This document shows positions 24,654-33,326 of a stretch of 64,000 nucleotides of DNA, piece by piece. Source of the stretch: Megasphaera massiliensis (GTDB taxonomy: Bacteria > Bacillota > Negativicutes > Veillonellales > Megasphaeraceae); contig NZ_HF954537.1 of NCBI RefSeq assembly GCF_000455225.1, forward strand, positions 273,079 to 337,078, in the 5' to 3' direction. The first letter of the stretch is position 1; each line of letters begins with the position of its first letter. Both the position numbers and the translations under genes were made by a program. The notes beneath the pieces are model-generated. The model was not told the origin of the DNA. It saw only the letters and a list, made by a program, of their open reading frames with translations, and searched no databases.

Positions 24654-26531
24654 ATGCTTGAAGCGTTATTAAAAAAGAAAAATCAAGACGGCCGCTTCCG
24701 GTATCTTTACTGGGTGGTCATTGCGATTTTTGTGATTCTCGTCAGCCGGCTTATCTATTTACAGCTTTTTGCCGGTGAATATTATCATTCCCTGGCCGAA
24801 GGGAACCGCCTGCGGGCCATCCCCATTGCCGCCATGCGCGGCATCATGTATGACCGCAACGGCCAGATTCTGGTCGGGTCCCGGCCCAGTTTCATGGCGA
24901 CCTATGTACCGCCGAAGGGCGGCATGAGCGACGAAGAACTGGCCAAGTTAGCCGGTATCCTCAACGTACCGGAAGACAAGCTGCGCGATAAGATTCAAAA
25001 GGTAAAGAGTTCTTACGTGCCGACAGTCCTGGCCAATGATTTGACGCAGGATATTGTCACGAAAATCGAAGAACAGCGCAACGACTTGCCCGGCGTTTCT
25101 GTCGAAGTCCAGCCGATTCGCTATTATCCCTATAAAACGATGGCGGCGCAGGTTTTCGGCTACGTCGGTCAAATCGACGAAGAAGATGCCAAACGGCTCG
25201 AAGGGGTGGAAGGCGTCTCCAATATTACCCAAATCGGGCGGGCCGGCCTTGAAGCCTATTACGACGATCTCCTGCGAGGTCAGGACGGCGGCCGTCAGGT
25301 CGAAGTCGATGCGGCCGGCAGTCCGGTCACGGAAATGGAACGAAAAGAACCGGTGGCCGGTCACAATATGCACCTGACCTTGGACCTTAATTTACAAGAA
25401 GCGACGGAACAGGCTATGGACCGCCAGATTGCCAACGGCGTCGGTACTCACGGCATAGCCGCCGTTGCCATTGACCCCAATACGGGTGCCGTTCTGGCCA
25501 TGGCCAGCCGCCCGGCCTATGACCCCAACTGGTTTACGCGGGGCATTACGGAAAAAGAATGGGCCATGATCAACGATAATCCTAACCATCCTATGGAAAA
25601 CAGGGTCATTGCCGGTGAATATCCGCCGGGCTCTACCTTTAAGCTCATTATCGGTTCGGCCGCCTTGGAACTCAAAAAAGTCACGCCTGATGAAATGATC
25701 TTCGACAGCGGGCGCCACTGGCTCGTCGACATGCGTAACGCCGGCGGCGAAGCCTTGGGCTGGATCAATTTCGTCGAAGCCTTGGCCAAGTCCGATAACG
25801 TCTATTTCTATGAAATGGGCCGCCGCGTCGGCATCGATGAATTGGCAAAATACGCCAGCATGTTCGGCATGGGCAAGAAGACCGGCATCGCCCTTCGCGG
25901 CGAAGCGACGGGTCTTGTCGCCAGTGAAGAATATAAAATGAAGACCTTCCACGAAGACTGGTACTTAGGGGATACATTTAACTCCGCTATCGGCCAGGGC
26001 TTCCAGTTGGTTACGCCCCTTCAGGCGGCGATGATCGTCAGTGAAGTGGCTAACGGCGGGATTCAGTACCGGCCGTTTATCGTCAGCCGTATCGATAATC
26101 TCGACGGGACACCGTATAAGATCTTTGCGCCGGAACAGATAGGGACCTTGTCGGTTTCCAAATCGACGCTGGACCTTGTCCGCGAAGGGATGCGCAACGT
26201 TACGGAAGAATCAGGGACCGCCGATTCGTTGTTTGCCGGTTTCCCCATCCAGGTCGCCGGTAAAACGGGGACGGCAGAAAACTTCGGCGGTACGGACCAC
26301 GGTTGGTTCGTCGCCTATGCGCCGTATGAACATCCGCGTATCGTCATTGCCGTATTGGTAGAACAAGGCGGGTTCGGGTCCGTTTCGGCAGGCCCGATTG
26401 TCCGTTCCATGCTGGAAGAATTCTTCCACATCGGTACTTATGCCGACGGAGCGAAGAATACAAGCGGTATGCCGGCAGCGTCGAATCAGGCCAACAGCAG
26501 CGGCCAGACGGCTGACCCAAACAATAACTAA
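24654..26531 (+). CDS. mrdA: Penicillin-binding protein 2 (elongasome transpeptidase)
   Basis: 625 aa class B PBP that cross-links peptidoglycan during elongation. A single N-terminal membrane anchor (about residues 17-38) precedes the pedestal domain and the transpeptidase domain. Catalytic motifs are S327 in GSTFK, SDN in AKSDNVYF and KTG in AGKTGTAE. The C-terminal ~35 residues are a Ser/Asn/Gln-rich low-complexity tail. It lies between mreD and minD and forms a working pair with RodA, encoded two genes downstream. Confidence 0.95.
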   Translation: MLEALLKKKNQDGRFRYLYWVVIAIFVILVSRLIYLQLFAGEYYHSLAEGNRLRAIPIAAMRGIMYDRNGQILVGSRPSFMATYVPPKGGMSDEELAKLAGILNVPEDKLRDKIQKVKSSYVPTVLANDLTQDIVTKIEEQRNDLPGVSVEVQPIRYYPYKTMAAQVFGYVGQIDEEDAKRLEGVEGVSNITQIGRAGLEAYYDDLLRGQDGGRQVEVDAAGSPVTEMERKEPVAGHNMHLTLDLNLQEATEQAMDRQIANGVGTHGIAAVAIDPNTGAVLAMASRPAYDPNWFTRGITEKEWAMINDNPNHPMENRVIAGEYPPGSTFKLIIGSAALELKKVTPDEMIFDSGRHWLVDMRNAGGEALGWINFVEALAKSDNVYFYEMGRRVGIDELAKYASMFGMGKKTGIALRGEATGLVASEEYKMKTFHEDWYLGDTFNSAIGQGFQLVTPLQAAMIVSEVANGGIQYRPFIVSRIDNLDGTPYKIFAPEQIGTLSVSKSTLDLVREGMRNVTEESGTADSLFAGFPIQVAGKTGTAENFGGTDHGWFVAYAPYEHPRIVIAVLVEQGGFGSVSAGPIVRSMLEEFFHIGTYADGAKNTSGMPAASNQANSSGQTADPNNN

Positions 26532-26558
26532 GGATACTTTTAGAAGGGTGGTAATTCC

Positions 26559-27389
26559 ATGTCTCGACTCATCGCGATTGCTTCTGGTAAGGGAGGCGTC
26601 GGCAAAACTTTGATTACAGCTTCTCTTTCCGTACTGCTCCAGCGCCGCGGCTATCGGGTGCTGGCTGCCGATGCGGACATGGGACTGCGCAACCTCGATT
26701 TGCTTTTTGGCGTAGGCGATGCCGTCCGTTACGACGCCAGTCAGGCTGCCCGGGGAAAATGCCTGCCCAGGCAAGCCCTGGTATCGGTCTGTCCCGGCCT
26801 CGACGTCCTGCCGGCCAGTCAGAAGCGGACTTGGGAAAAGGTCGATGTGCCGTCTTTTCACTACGTCTTGGAATCCTTGGCCGGTGAATACGACTACGCC
26901 TTCGTCGACTGCCCGCCGGGCCGCGATGAGGCCTATCGGGCGGCGACGGCCCTGGCCGACCAGATTCTGTTCGTCGTCGAACCGTCGCCGTCGTCACTCC
27001 ACGATGCCGGACGGGTCATGCAGTATTGCACGAAACAGAAACGTTTTCACTACGACGTCATTCTCAATAATTTTTACGCCGACGGTGTCATTTCGGCAGC
27101 CTCGGCGAAATCGACGCTTGGCGTAAAGACCGTCGCCGGGATCCTGCCTCACGACGAGGGCATCGATCAGGCGGCCAGTCAGGGCCTGATTCACGAAGCC
27201 TCAGACAGCCTGCCTTTCATGAAGGCCTTGTCGGCTACGGCAGACTGGCTTGAACAGGGGACGGCTATTGATGAAGCCGGGCTGACAAGCCTATTGCCGC
27301 GGCGCTCTGTCGGAGACGCTGACGAATCAGGCTTATCGGTGCGGCGCCGCCGGCAGGAATGCCGGAATTGGCGCCATCATCGTCGATAG
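26559..27389 (+). CDS. minD: MinD-like ParA-family ATPase
   Basis: 276 aa. Deviant Walker A is KGGVGKT (about residues 10-16), followed by DADMGLRNLDLLFGV, the classical MinD switch segment, and DCPPGRDEAYRAA. MinD positions the division site by recruiting MinC to the membrane. Neither minC nor minE lies next to it. The last ~35 residues (LPRRSVGDADESGL, then an Arg-rich tail) do not look like the usual membrane-binding amphipathic helix, and the +1 frame there has more typical codon use, so the C-terminus may be frameshifted. It lies between mrdA and rodA. Confidence 0.85.
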   Translation: MSRLIAIASGKGGVGKTLITASLSVLLQRRGYRVLAADADMGLRNLDLLFGVGDAVRYDASQAARGKCLPRQALVSVCPGLDVLPASQKRTWEKVDVPSFHYVLESLAGEYDYAFVDCPPGRDEAYRAATALADQILFVVEPSPSSLHDAGRVMQYCTKQKRFHYDVILNNFYADGVISAASAKSTLGVKTVAGILPHDEGIDQAASQGLIHEASDSLPFMKALSATADWLEQGTAIDEAGLTSLLPRRSVGDADESGLSVRRRRQECRNWRHHRR

Positions 27390-27398
27390 GAGAGGGAA

Positions 27399-28502
27399 AT
27401 GTTTATTAAACGTGAATGGAAGAATTTAGATAAAGTTATGCTCCTGGTGAGCTTTTTCATCGTCTGCATCAGCCTGGCTATTATCGGCAGTGCGACGCAT
27501 ATCAATAAAGGGGCGATCAACTATGATTTCGTCATTAAACAAGGCGTAGCCTTCGTCGTCGATTTCATGATCGTCATCTTTTTCAGCCGCTTTGACTATA
27601 CCAAGTTAAAGAAGTACGGCAAACCCTTATATGTCATTAATTTACTGATGCTGGTGGCGGTCATGTTCGTCGGCACGTCGGCTCTCGGGGCCCAGCGCTG
27701 GATCCAGTTAGGGCCGATTACCCTGCAGCCGTCAGAATTTTCGAAACTCATCATGATCATCTGCACGGCGGCTATTCTCAGCGACCGCGTCGGCCAGCTT
27801 AATAAGTGGCGGCAGGTGCTTCCCATCGGCCTTTACGTCGGGATTCCCTTCCTCTTGGTCTTGAAACAGCCTGACCTGGGGACCAGTCTCGTCTTTTTGG
27901 CCATTACTTTAGGCATGCTCTTTGTTGGCCGCATCAAGATGTCCCTGTTGCGCAACGTCTTTTTGGCCGGCATCGTCCTGGCACCGGTGGGCTGGCACTT
28001 TCTGAAGGACTACCAAAAGTCTCGTATTACGGTATTTCTCAACCCTAACGCCGATCCTTTCGGGGCCGGCTACCACATCATCCAGTCCAAGATTGCCATC
28101 GGTTCGGGCATGCTCTTTGGTAAGGGCTTGTTCCAGGGGACGCAGAGCCAATTGAACTTTTTGCCGGAAAATCACACAGACTTCATCTTTTCCGTTATCG
28201 GGGAAGAACTGGGATTTTTAGGCTGTATTTTTCTCTTGTTCCTCTATTTTATCCTCATCTACCGAGGTATCATGATTGCCAAGGAATGTAAGGACACCTT
28301 CGGCATGATGCTGGCCACCGGCGTCGTATCCATGTGGGCCTTCCAGATCCTGGTCAATGTCGGCATGACCTGCGGCATTATGCCGGTCACGGGGATTCCG
28401 CTGCCCTTCATGAGTTACGGCGTCAGCGCCTTGACGACGAATATGATGGGCATGGGTATTTTATTGAGTATTTACATGCGTCAGCAGACGATGATCTTTT
28501 AG
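27399..28502 (+). CDS. rodA: RodA glycosyltransferase of the elongasome (FtsW/RodA/SpoVE family)
   Basis: 367 aa SEDS-family membrane protein with about ten transmembrane segments; it polymerises lipid II during cell elongation together with PBP2. SEDS signatures are visible: RWIQLGPITLQPSEFSKL, GAGYHIIQSKIAIGSG, LPENHTDFIFSVIGEELGF and GIPLPFMSYG. The start has AGAGGGA 5-6 bp upstream. It is the last gene of the mreB-to-rodA cluster. Confidence 0.95.
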   Translation: MFIKREWKNLDKVMLLVSFFIVCISLAIIGSATHINKGAINYDFVIKQGVAFVVDFMIVIFFSRFDYTKLKKYGKPLYVINLLMLVAVMFVGTSALGAQRWIQLGPITLQPSEFSKLIMIICTAAILSDRVGQLNKWRQVLPIGLYVGIPFLLVLKQPDLGTSLVFLAITLGMLFVGRIKMSLLRNVFLAGIVLAPVGWHFLKDYQKSRITVFLNPNADPFGAGYHIIQSKIAIGSGMLFGKGLFQGTQSQLNFLPENHTDFIFSVIGEELGFLGCIFLLFLYFILIYRGIMIAKECKDTFGMMLATGVVSMWAFQILVNVGMTCGIMPVTGIPLPFMSYGVSALTTNMMGMGILLSIYMRQQTMIF

Positions 28503-28525
28503 CGATTCCTGAAGGAGGAAATGAA

Positions 28526-30415
28526 TTGTCACATCCTGTGGAGATAGATCCGATTTTATTGAGCAAAGTCAGTAAACCGGCCCGCTACGTCGGCGGGGAA
28601 TGGAACAGCGTCGTAAAAGACCACGACCGGGTCAAACTGACCGTTGCTTACTGTTTTCCCGACGTCTATGAAGTGGCCATGAGCCACTTAGGCCTGCGCA
28701 TCCTCTATGCCCTGCTCAACGAACGGCCTGATGTGGCTGCCGAGAGGGTCTATGCGCCTTGGCCGGATATGGAAGACCTCATGCGGACCAAAGGCTACCC
28801 GCTTTTTTCGTTGGAAACGAAGACGCCCGTCCGCGATTTCGACATGGTCGGCTTTACCCTGCAATATGAAATGAGTTTTACCAACATCTTAAATATGCTC
28901 GATCTGGCCGGAATGCCGATTTTTTCCAAAGACCGCGGCGACGATATGCCCTTAGTGGCCGCCGGCGGTCCTTGTGCGTATAATGCAGAACCCTTGGCCG
29001 ATTACATCGATATCTTCTTCCTCGGCGAATCGGAAGAATCGACACAGCTCTTGGCCGATACGATCATCGCCTGGAAAGAAGGCGGAAAGCCCGGCGGCAA
29101 GAAGGGCCTCTTGAAAGAACTGGCTCAGCAGCCGGGAAACTACGTTCCGTCCTTCTATGACGCCGAGTACGACGAAGAGGGGAACTTCAAAGCCCTGGTG
29201 CCGACGGAACCGGAAGCCAAGGCCGAAATCGAAAAATGCGTCGTCGCCGACGTGGAACACGTCTTTTTCCCGACCAAACCGATCGTGCCCAACATCGACA
29301 TCGTCCATAACCGGGCCGTTCTCGAATTGTTCCGCGGCTGCAGCCGGGGCTGCCGTTTCTGTCAGGCCGGCATGCTCTACCGTCCCATTCGGGAAAAGAC
29401 GCCGGAACAGTTGGTAAAACTGGCCAAAGACATCGTGGCCAACTCGGGCTACGATGAAATTTCTCTCATGAGCCTGAGTTCGGCCGACTATTCCTGTTTG
29501 CCGGAACTGGTCGATCAGCTCCTCGACGCCTTTAAGGGCCAGAAGGTCAGCGTCAGCCTGCCGTCGCTCCGCGTCGACAGCTTTTCCGTCGACATCGCCA
29601 AGAAAGTCCAGCAGGTCCGTAAGAGCGGCCTGACCTTTGCCCCTGAAGCGGGGACGCAGCGCCTGCGCGACGTCATCAATAAGGGCGTCACTGAAGAAGA
29701 TCTCCTCTCGGCCTGTGAGAATGCCTTCCAAAACGGCTGGTCGACGGTAAAGCTCTACTTCATGATGGGCCTTCCGACGGAAACGGATGAAGACTTGGCC
29801 GGCATTTCCGATCTCGCCTATAAAGTCCTGAACTTATACCGGTCTGTGACCCATAAGAATAACGGCAAGGTGACGGTCTCCGTCTCGAGTTTCGTACCCA
29901 AATCGCACACGTCCTTCCAGTGGTTCGGACAGCTGCCCATTGAGGAAATCGAACGCAAGCAGCAGTACATCAAGGGACTCATTCGCGATAAGCACATTTC
30001 TTACCACTACCACGACGCCAAGACGGGCCGCCTGGAAGCGACCTTTGCCCGCGGCGACCGCCGCATGGGGAAGGTCCTCTACGAAGCTTGGAAACTGGGC
30101 TGTAAATTCGATGGCTGGACGGAAATGTTCGACTATGACCGCTGGATGAAGGCCTTTGAATTGGCCGGCATCGATCCAGATTACTATGCGGCCAGAAACC
30201 GCAGCCTCGATGAGGCCTTGCCCTGGGATCACCTGACCAGCGGAGCTGCGAAAAATTATTTGAAGCAGGAATGGAGAAGGGCCGAACGAGCCGAACTGAC
30301 CCATGACTGCCGCCGTCTGTCCTGTACGGGCTGCGGTGTCTGCCCCAATTTGGGCGTTTCGATTATCGATAGAAAGGCAGGGGACGCTCATGGCAAGAAT
30401 ACGTTTAGCTGTTAA
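28526..30415 (+). CDS. TIGR03960-family radical SAM protein
   Basis: 629 aa. The N-terminal half is a B12-binding-like region (VAYCFPDVYEVAMSHLGLRI), and the radical SAM motif is C272-SRG-C276-RF-C279 in LFRGCSRGCRFCQAG. A C-terminal segment LSCTGCGVCPN adds further cysteines. The reaction is unknown. The family is encoded in Firmicutes next to the TIGR03936 protein and rng, as here. The start is TTG 28526, 7 bp after AAGGAGG (28512-28518); a longer frame overlapping rodA is rejected. It overlaps the next gene by 26 bp. Confidence 0.88.
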   Translation: MSHPVEIDPILLSKVSKPARYVGGEWNSVVKDHDRVKLTVAYCFPDVYEVAMSHLGLRILYALLNERPDVAAERVYAPWPDMEDLMRTKGYPLFSLETKTPVRDFDMVGFTLQYEMSFTNILNMLDLAGMPIFSKDRGDDMPLVAAGGPCAYNAEPLADYIDIFFLGESEESTQLLADTIIAWKEGGKPGGKKGLLKELAQQPGNYVPSFYDAEYDEEGNFKALVPTEPEAKAEIEKCVVADVEHVFFPTKPIVPNIDIVHNRAVLELFRGCSRGCRFCQAGMLYRPIREKTPEQLVKLAKDIVANSGYDEISLMSLSSADYSCLPELVDQLLDAFKGQKVSVSLPSLRVDSFSVDIAKKVQQVRKSGLTFAPEAGTQRLRDVINKGVTEEDLLSACENAFQNGWSTVKLYFMMGLPTETDEDLAGISDLAYKVLNLYRSVTHKNNGKVTVSVSSFVPKSHTSFQWFGQLPIEEIERKQQYIKGLIRDKHISYHYHDAKTGRLEATFARGDRRMGKVLYEAWKLGCKFDGWTEMFDYDRWMKAFELAGIDPDYYAARNRSLDEALPWDHLTSGAAKNYLKQEWRRAERAELTHDCRRLSCTGCGVCPNLGVSIIDRKAGDAHGKNTFSC

Positions 30416-31112
30416 GAAAGACGGGGCCCTGCAGTTTTTGTCGCACCTCGATTTTGCCCGGGCCGTGCGCTACGTCATCATCAGGGCTAAGCTTCCCATT
30501 TGTTATTCCGAAGGCTTCAACCCCCATATGAAACTCAGTTTTGCCTCGGCCCTCGGCGTCGGTGTGTCGGCCGATATTGAATATCTCGACATGGAACTTG
30601 CCGAAAAGATTCCCGTTCCCGACGTCATGGAACGGATGAACGCCATGTCGCCCCAAGGTTTTGCCGTCCTCGACGGCCGCTATGTCGACCCTAAGGCGCC
30701 GAAGTTGATGGCCATTGCCAATTACGCTGTCTATACCCTGCGGGGGCCTTTGAAGGAAGACCTCAGCCAAGACGGGCTGAATGCGATTTTGCAGCGCTTC
30801 AACGAGGCCCCATCGGTCCTCTATGAAAAGGTGTCCCATAAGGGAAAGCATCGCGTGCGGACCATCGAAGTCAAAAATCACGTCATCGATGCCATTCATG
30901 GGAATGTCAAAGACGGCGACGTCTATCTGACCGTCGGCATCTATCAGACCAGTGAAGGGGCTATCAAACCCGTTCAGGTTTGGGAAGTCCTTGAAAAGGA
31001 CTTTAATCTTCCCGTTCATGCCGATATGATGCTGGCCCGGCGGACGGGAATCTTCGTTCGTAAAGACGACGGCAAGACGGCGTCTCTTTTTGAGGGCTAT
31101 GATGAAAGGTAA
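30390..31112 (+). CDS. TIGR03936-family radical-SAM-linked protein (DUF2344)
   Basis: 240 aa. The N-terminal signature RLAVKKDGALQFLSHLDFAR and PICYSEGFNPHMKLSFASAL identify the DUF2344 family, always found fused to or beside the TIGR03960 radical SAM protein. Function is not established; a role in RNA modification or processing is suggested by the RNase G neighbour but remains inference. ATG 30390 has GGCAGGGGA upstream and lies inside the end of the preceding gene, so translation is coupled. Confidence 0.88.
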   Translation: MARIRLAVKKDGALQFLSHLDFARAVRYVIIRAKLPICYSEGFNPHMKLSFASALGVGVSADIEYLDMELAEKIPVPDVMERMNAMSPQGFAVLDGRYVDPKAPKLMAIANYAVYTLRGPLKEDLSQDGLNAILQRFNEAPSVLYEKVSHKGKHRVRTIEVKNHVIDAIHGNVKDGDVYLTVGIYQTSEGAIKPVQVWEVLEKDFNLPVHADMMLARRTGIFVRKDDGKTASLFEGYDER

Positions 31113-31797
31113 ACTGTACTGCGTCGGCATCGGCCCGGGGGACCCGGAGTTGTTGACCTTAAAGGCGCTGAAAACGATCGGGTCCTGTCCCGTCTTGGCC
31201 GTTCCCAAGAGTGGCAGCGGCCCTTTGACGGCCAAAGATATCTTGCTTAAAGCCTTGGACGGCAGCGATCTCAGCCTGTCCGAGAAAAAAGTCATCACCT
31301 TAGATTTTCCCATGACCCGTAAGGATGAAGTCCTGGCCGGGGCCCATGAAAAAGCGGCTCAATCGATTCAATCTGAACTCGATGAAGGCCGGGACGTGGC
31401 CCTCATTACCCTCGGCTGCCCGACGGTCTATGCGACCAGCATTTACGTTCACCGCCTCGTTCGGGACGCCGGCTATGAAACGGCCATCGTCCCCGGTGTG
31501 CCCAGCTTCTGTGCCGTGGCCGCTAAATTGCAGCAGCCGTTGTGCGAAAAAGACGAGGCCTTGCTGATCATTCCCGGCAACCATAAAAACCGCCGGCAGC
31601 TGCTGGCTCTCCCGGGCAGTAAGGTCATCATGAAACCGTCGGGAAAATTGGGACCCATCCAGGATGAACTGAAAGAATTGGGCCTCCTCGAGCGGACGGC
31701 GATGATCGAGCGCTGCGGACTTTCCGGCGAGAAAATATATGAACAGGCTGCCGATGCAGAAGCGACCGGGTATTTCGCCGTCTTATTGGTGAAATAA
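31102..31797 (+). CDS. cobI: Precorrin-2 / cobalt-precorrin-2 C(20)-methyltransferase
   Basis: 231 aa SAM-dependent tetrapyrrole methylase that adds the C20 methyl group in cobalamin synthesis. The family start GKLYCVGIGPGDPELLTLKAL and the motifs LITLGCPTVYATS and IVPGVPSFCAVAA are clear. The organism's other corrin genes in this window use the anaerobic naming (CbiG, CbiC), so CbiL is an equivalent name. ATG 31102 (GAGGG upstream) is chosen; ATG 31099 is also possible. It lies 20 kb from the cobalamin operon, between the radical-SAM-linked gene and rng, and overlaps the former by 11 bp. Confidence 0.9.
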   Translation: MKGKLYCVGIGPGDPELLTLKALKTIGSCPVLAVPKSGSGPLTAKDILLKALDGSDLSLSEKKVITLDFPMTRKDEVLAGAHEKAAQSIQSELDEGRDVALITLGCPTVYATSIYVHRLVRDAGYETAIVPGVPSFCAVAAKLQQPLCEKDEALLIIPGNHKNRRQLLALPGSKVIMKPSGKLGPIQDELKELGLLERTAMIERCGLSGEKIYEQAADAEATGYFAVLLVK

Positions 31798-31847
31798 TCG
31801 GCCTTAGAAGGACGTTTCGGCAGTCATTTACAAGGAGGAGTGACACG

Positions 31848-33287
31848 ATGAAAACGATCGTTGGCAATGTCATGCCCGAAGAAACGCGCATGGCTATCCT
31901 CGAAGATGGTCGTCTTCGCGATTTCGCGGTGGAACGCGACGATGACATGCATATCGTCAATCATATCTATAAAGGCACAATCCAAAATATTCTGCCGTCC
32001 CTTCAGGCTGCCTTCGTCAATATCGGCCGCCGTAAAAATGCATTTATTTATATGGGGGATATGTTTCCTCGAGCGGCGACGAAAGAAGAAATCCAGCAGA
32101 TGCATCTGTCTGTCGGCCAGTCGGTCTTAGTCCAGGTCATCAAGGACGAACAGGGATCTAAGGGACCGAAGGCGACGGCCAATGTCAGTTTGGCCGGCCG
32201 CTATGCTGTACTGATGCCGACCGTCGACTACATCGGCGTATCGAAAAAAATCCGCGATGAACAGGAGCGGGACCGCCTGCGCGACATCGTGTCTGAAATA
32301 AAGCCGGACGGCATGGGCCTTATCATTCGCACCGTCGCCAAGGGCGTATCACGGGAAGAACTCTTAGGCGACCTTCAGTATTTGCTGCGGACGTGGGACA
32401 GTATCCGCCAGCGTTACGCCCTGGCTAAGAAGCCGACTCTCTTGTACCGCGAAGCCGATTTGGTCATGCGCATGGTCCGCGACCATTTTACGGCCGACGT
32501 CAAACAAGTCGTCGTCGACAGCCGTGAAGCCTATGAACGCATCTGTCAGGTCTTTCCCGGTTCGCAGTGGCAAAGCCGTATCCGCCTCTACGAAGGGGAC
32601 GAGCCGGTTTTTGAACACTATGGCATCGAAGAAGGTCTCAAAGGCCTGATGTCACGCATCGTACCCCTGCCGTCGGGTGGCAACTTGGTCATCGATCATA
32701 CGGAAGCCTTGACCGTCATCGACGTCAACAGCAGCAAGTATACGGGCAACGGGACGACTCTTCAGGATACGATTTTTCACGTCAATAAAGAAGCGGCCAT
32801 CGAAATCGCCCGCCAATTGCGCCTGCGCGATATCGGCGGCATCATCATCATCGACTTCATCGACATGGCCCAGCCTTTGAAACGCGATGAGATTTTGCAG
32901 ATTTTGATCCGTGAAACGGCTATGGACTGCACCAAGACTCGGGTTCTCGGCATGACGGCTTTGAACCTCGTCGAAATCACCCGCAAAAAAGCTCGCCAAA
33001 GCTTGTACCAAGTACAGTTCGATCCCTGCGACGTCTGCGGCGGATCGGGATACCTCTATTCGGCTGAAACGGTGGTCCTCCAGATCATCCGCCGCCTGCG
33101 TCATATGGCGGCGAATCACCAGCTTCGCGGCGACGTCCTCATCGAAGCCCATCCGGACGTCTTGGCCCTCTTAAAGGATAAGAAGCGCAAGGCCGAATGG
33201 GAGCGGGAATTGAAGCGGACCCTCTATTTTGAAGCCTCAGATCATCCCAATCGGGAAGTATTCTCTATTTTATCGTATGCACCGTGA
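31848..33287 (+). CDS. rng: Ribonuclease G/E
   Basis: 479 aa endoribonuclease of the RNase E/G family, acting in rRNA maturation and mRNA decay. The S1 domain (about residues 35-125) starts with NHIYKGTIQNILPSLQAAFVN; the catalytic Mg2+-binding motif is VIDVNSSKYTG and a second acidic segment is IIIIDFIDM. The Zn-link CDVCGGSG near residue 395 is present, as in RNase E/G dimers or tetramers. There is no long RNase E-type tail, so RNase G. RBS AAGGAGG is 10 bp upstream. In related Firmicutes rplU-rpmA usually follow; they do not here. Confidence 0.94.
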   Translation: MKTIVGNVMPEETRMAILEDGRLRDFAVERDDDMHIVNHIYKGTIQNILPSLQAAFVNIGRRKNAFIYMGDMFPRAATKEEIQQMHLSVGQSVLVQVIKDEQGSKGPKATANVSLAGRYAVLMPTVDYIGVSKKIRDEQERDRLRDIVSEIKPDGMGLIIRTVAKGVSREELLGDLQYLLRTWDSIRQRYALAKKPTLLYREADLVMRMVRDHFTADVKQVVVDSREAYERICQVFPGSQWQSRIRLYEGDEPVFEHYGIEEGLKGLMSRIVPLPSGGNLVIDHTEALTVIDVNSSKYTGNGTTLQDTIFHVNKEAAIEIARQLRLRDIGGIIIIDFIDMAQPLKRDEILQILIRETAMDCTKTRVLGMTALNLVEITRKKARQSLYQVQFDPCDVCGGSGYLYSAETVVLQIIRRLRHMAANHQLRGDVLIEAHPDVLALLKDKKRKAEWERELKRTLYFEASDHPNREVFSILSYAP

Positions 33288-33326
33288 TAAAAAGCGGGCT
33301 TAGGCGACCTAAAAGGAGGGAAGGCC

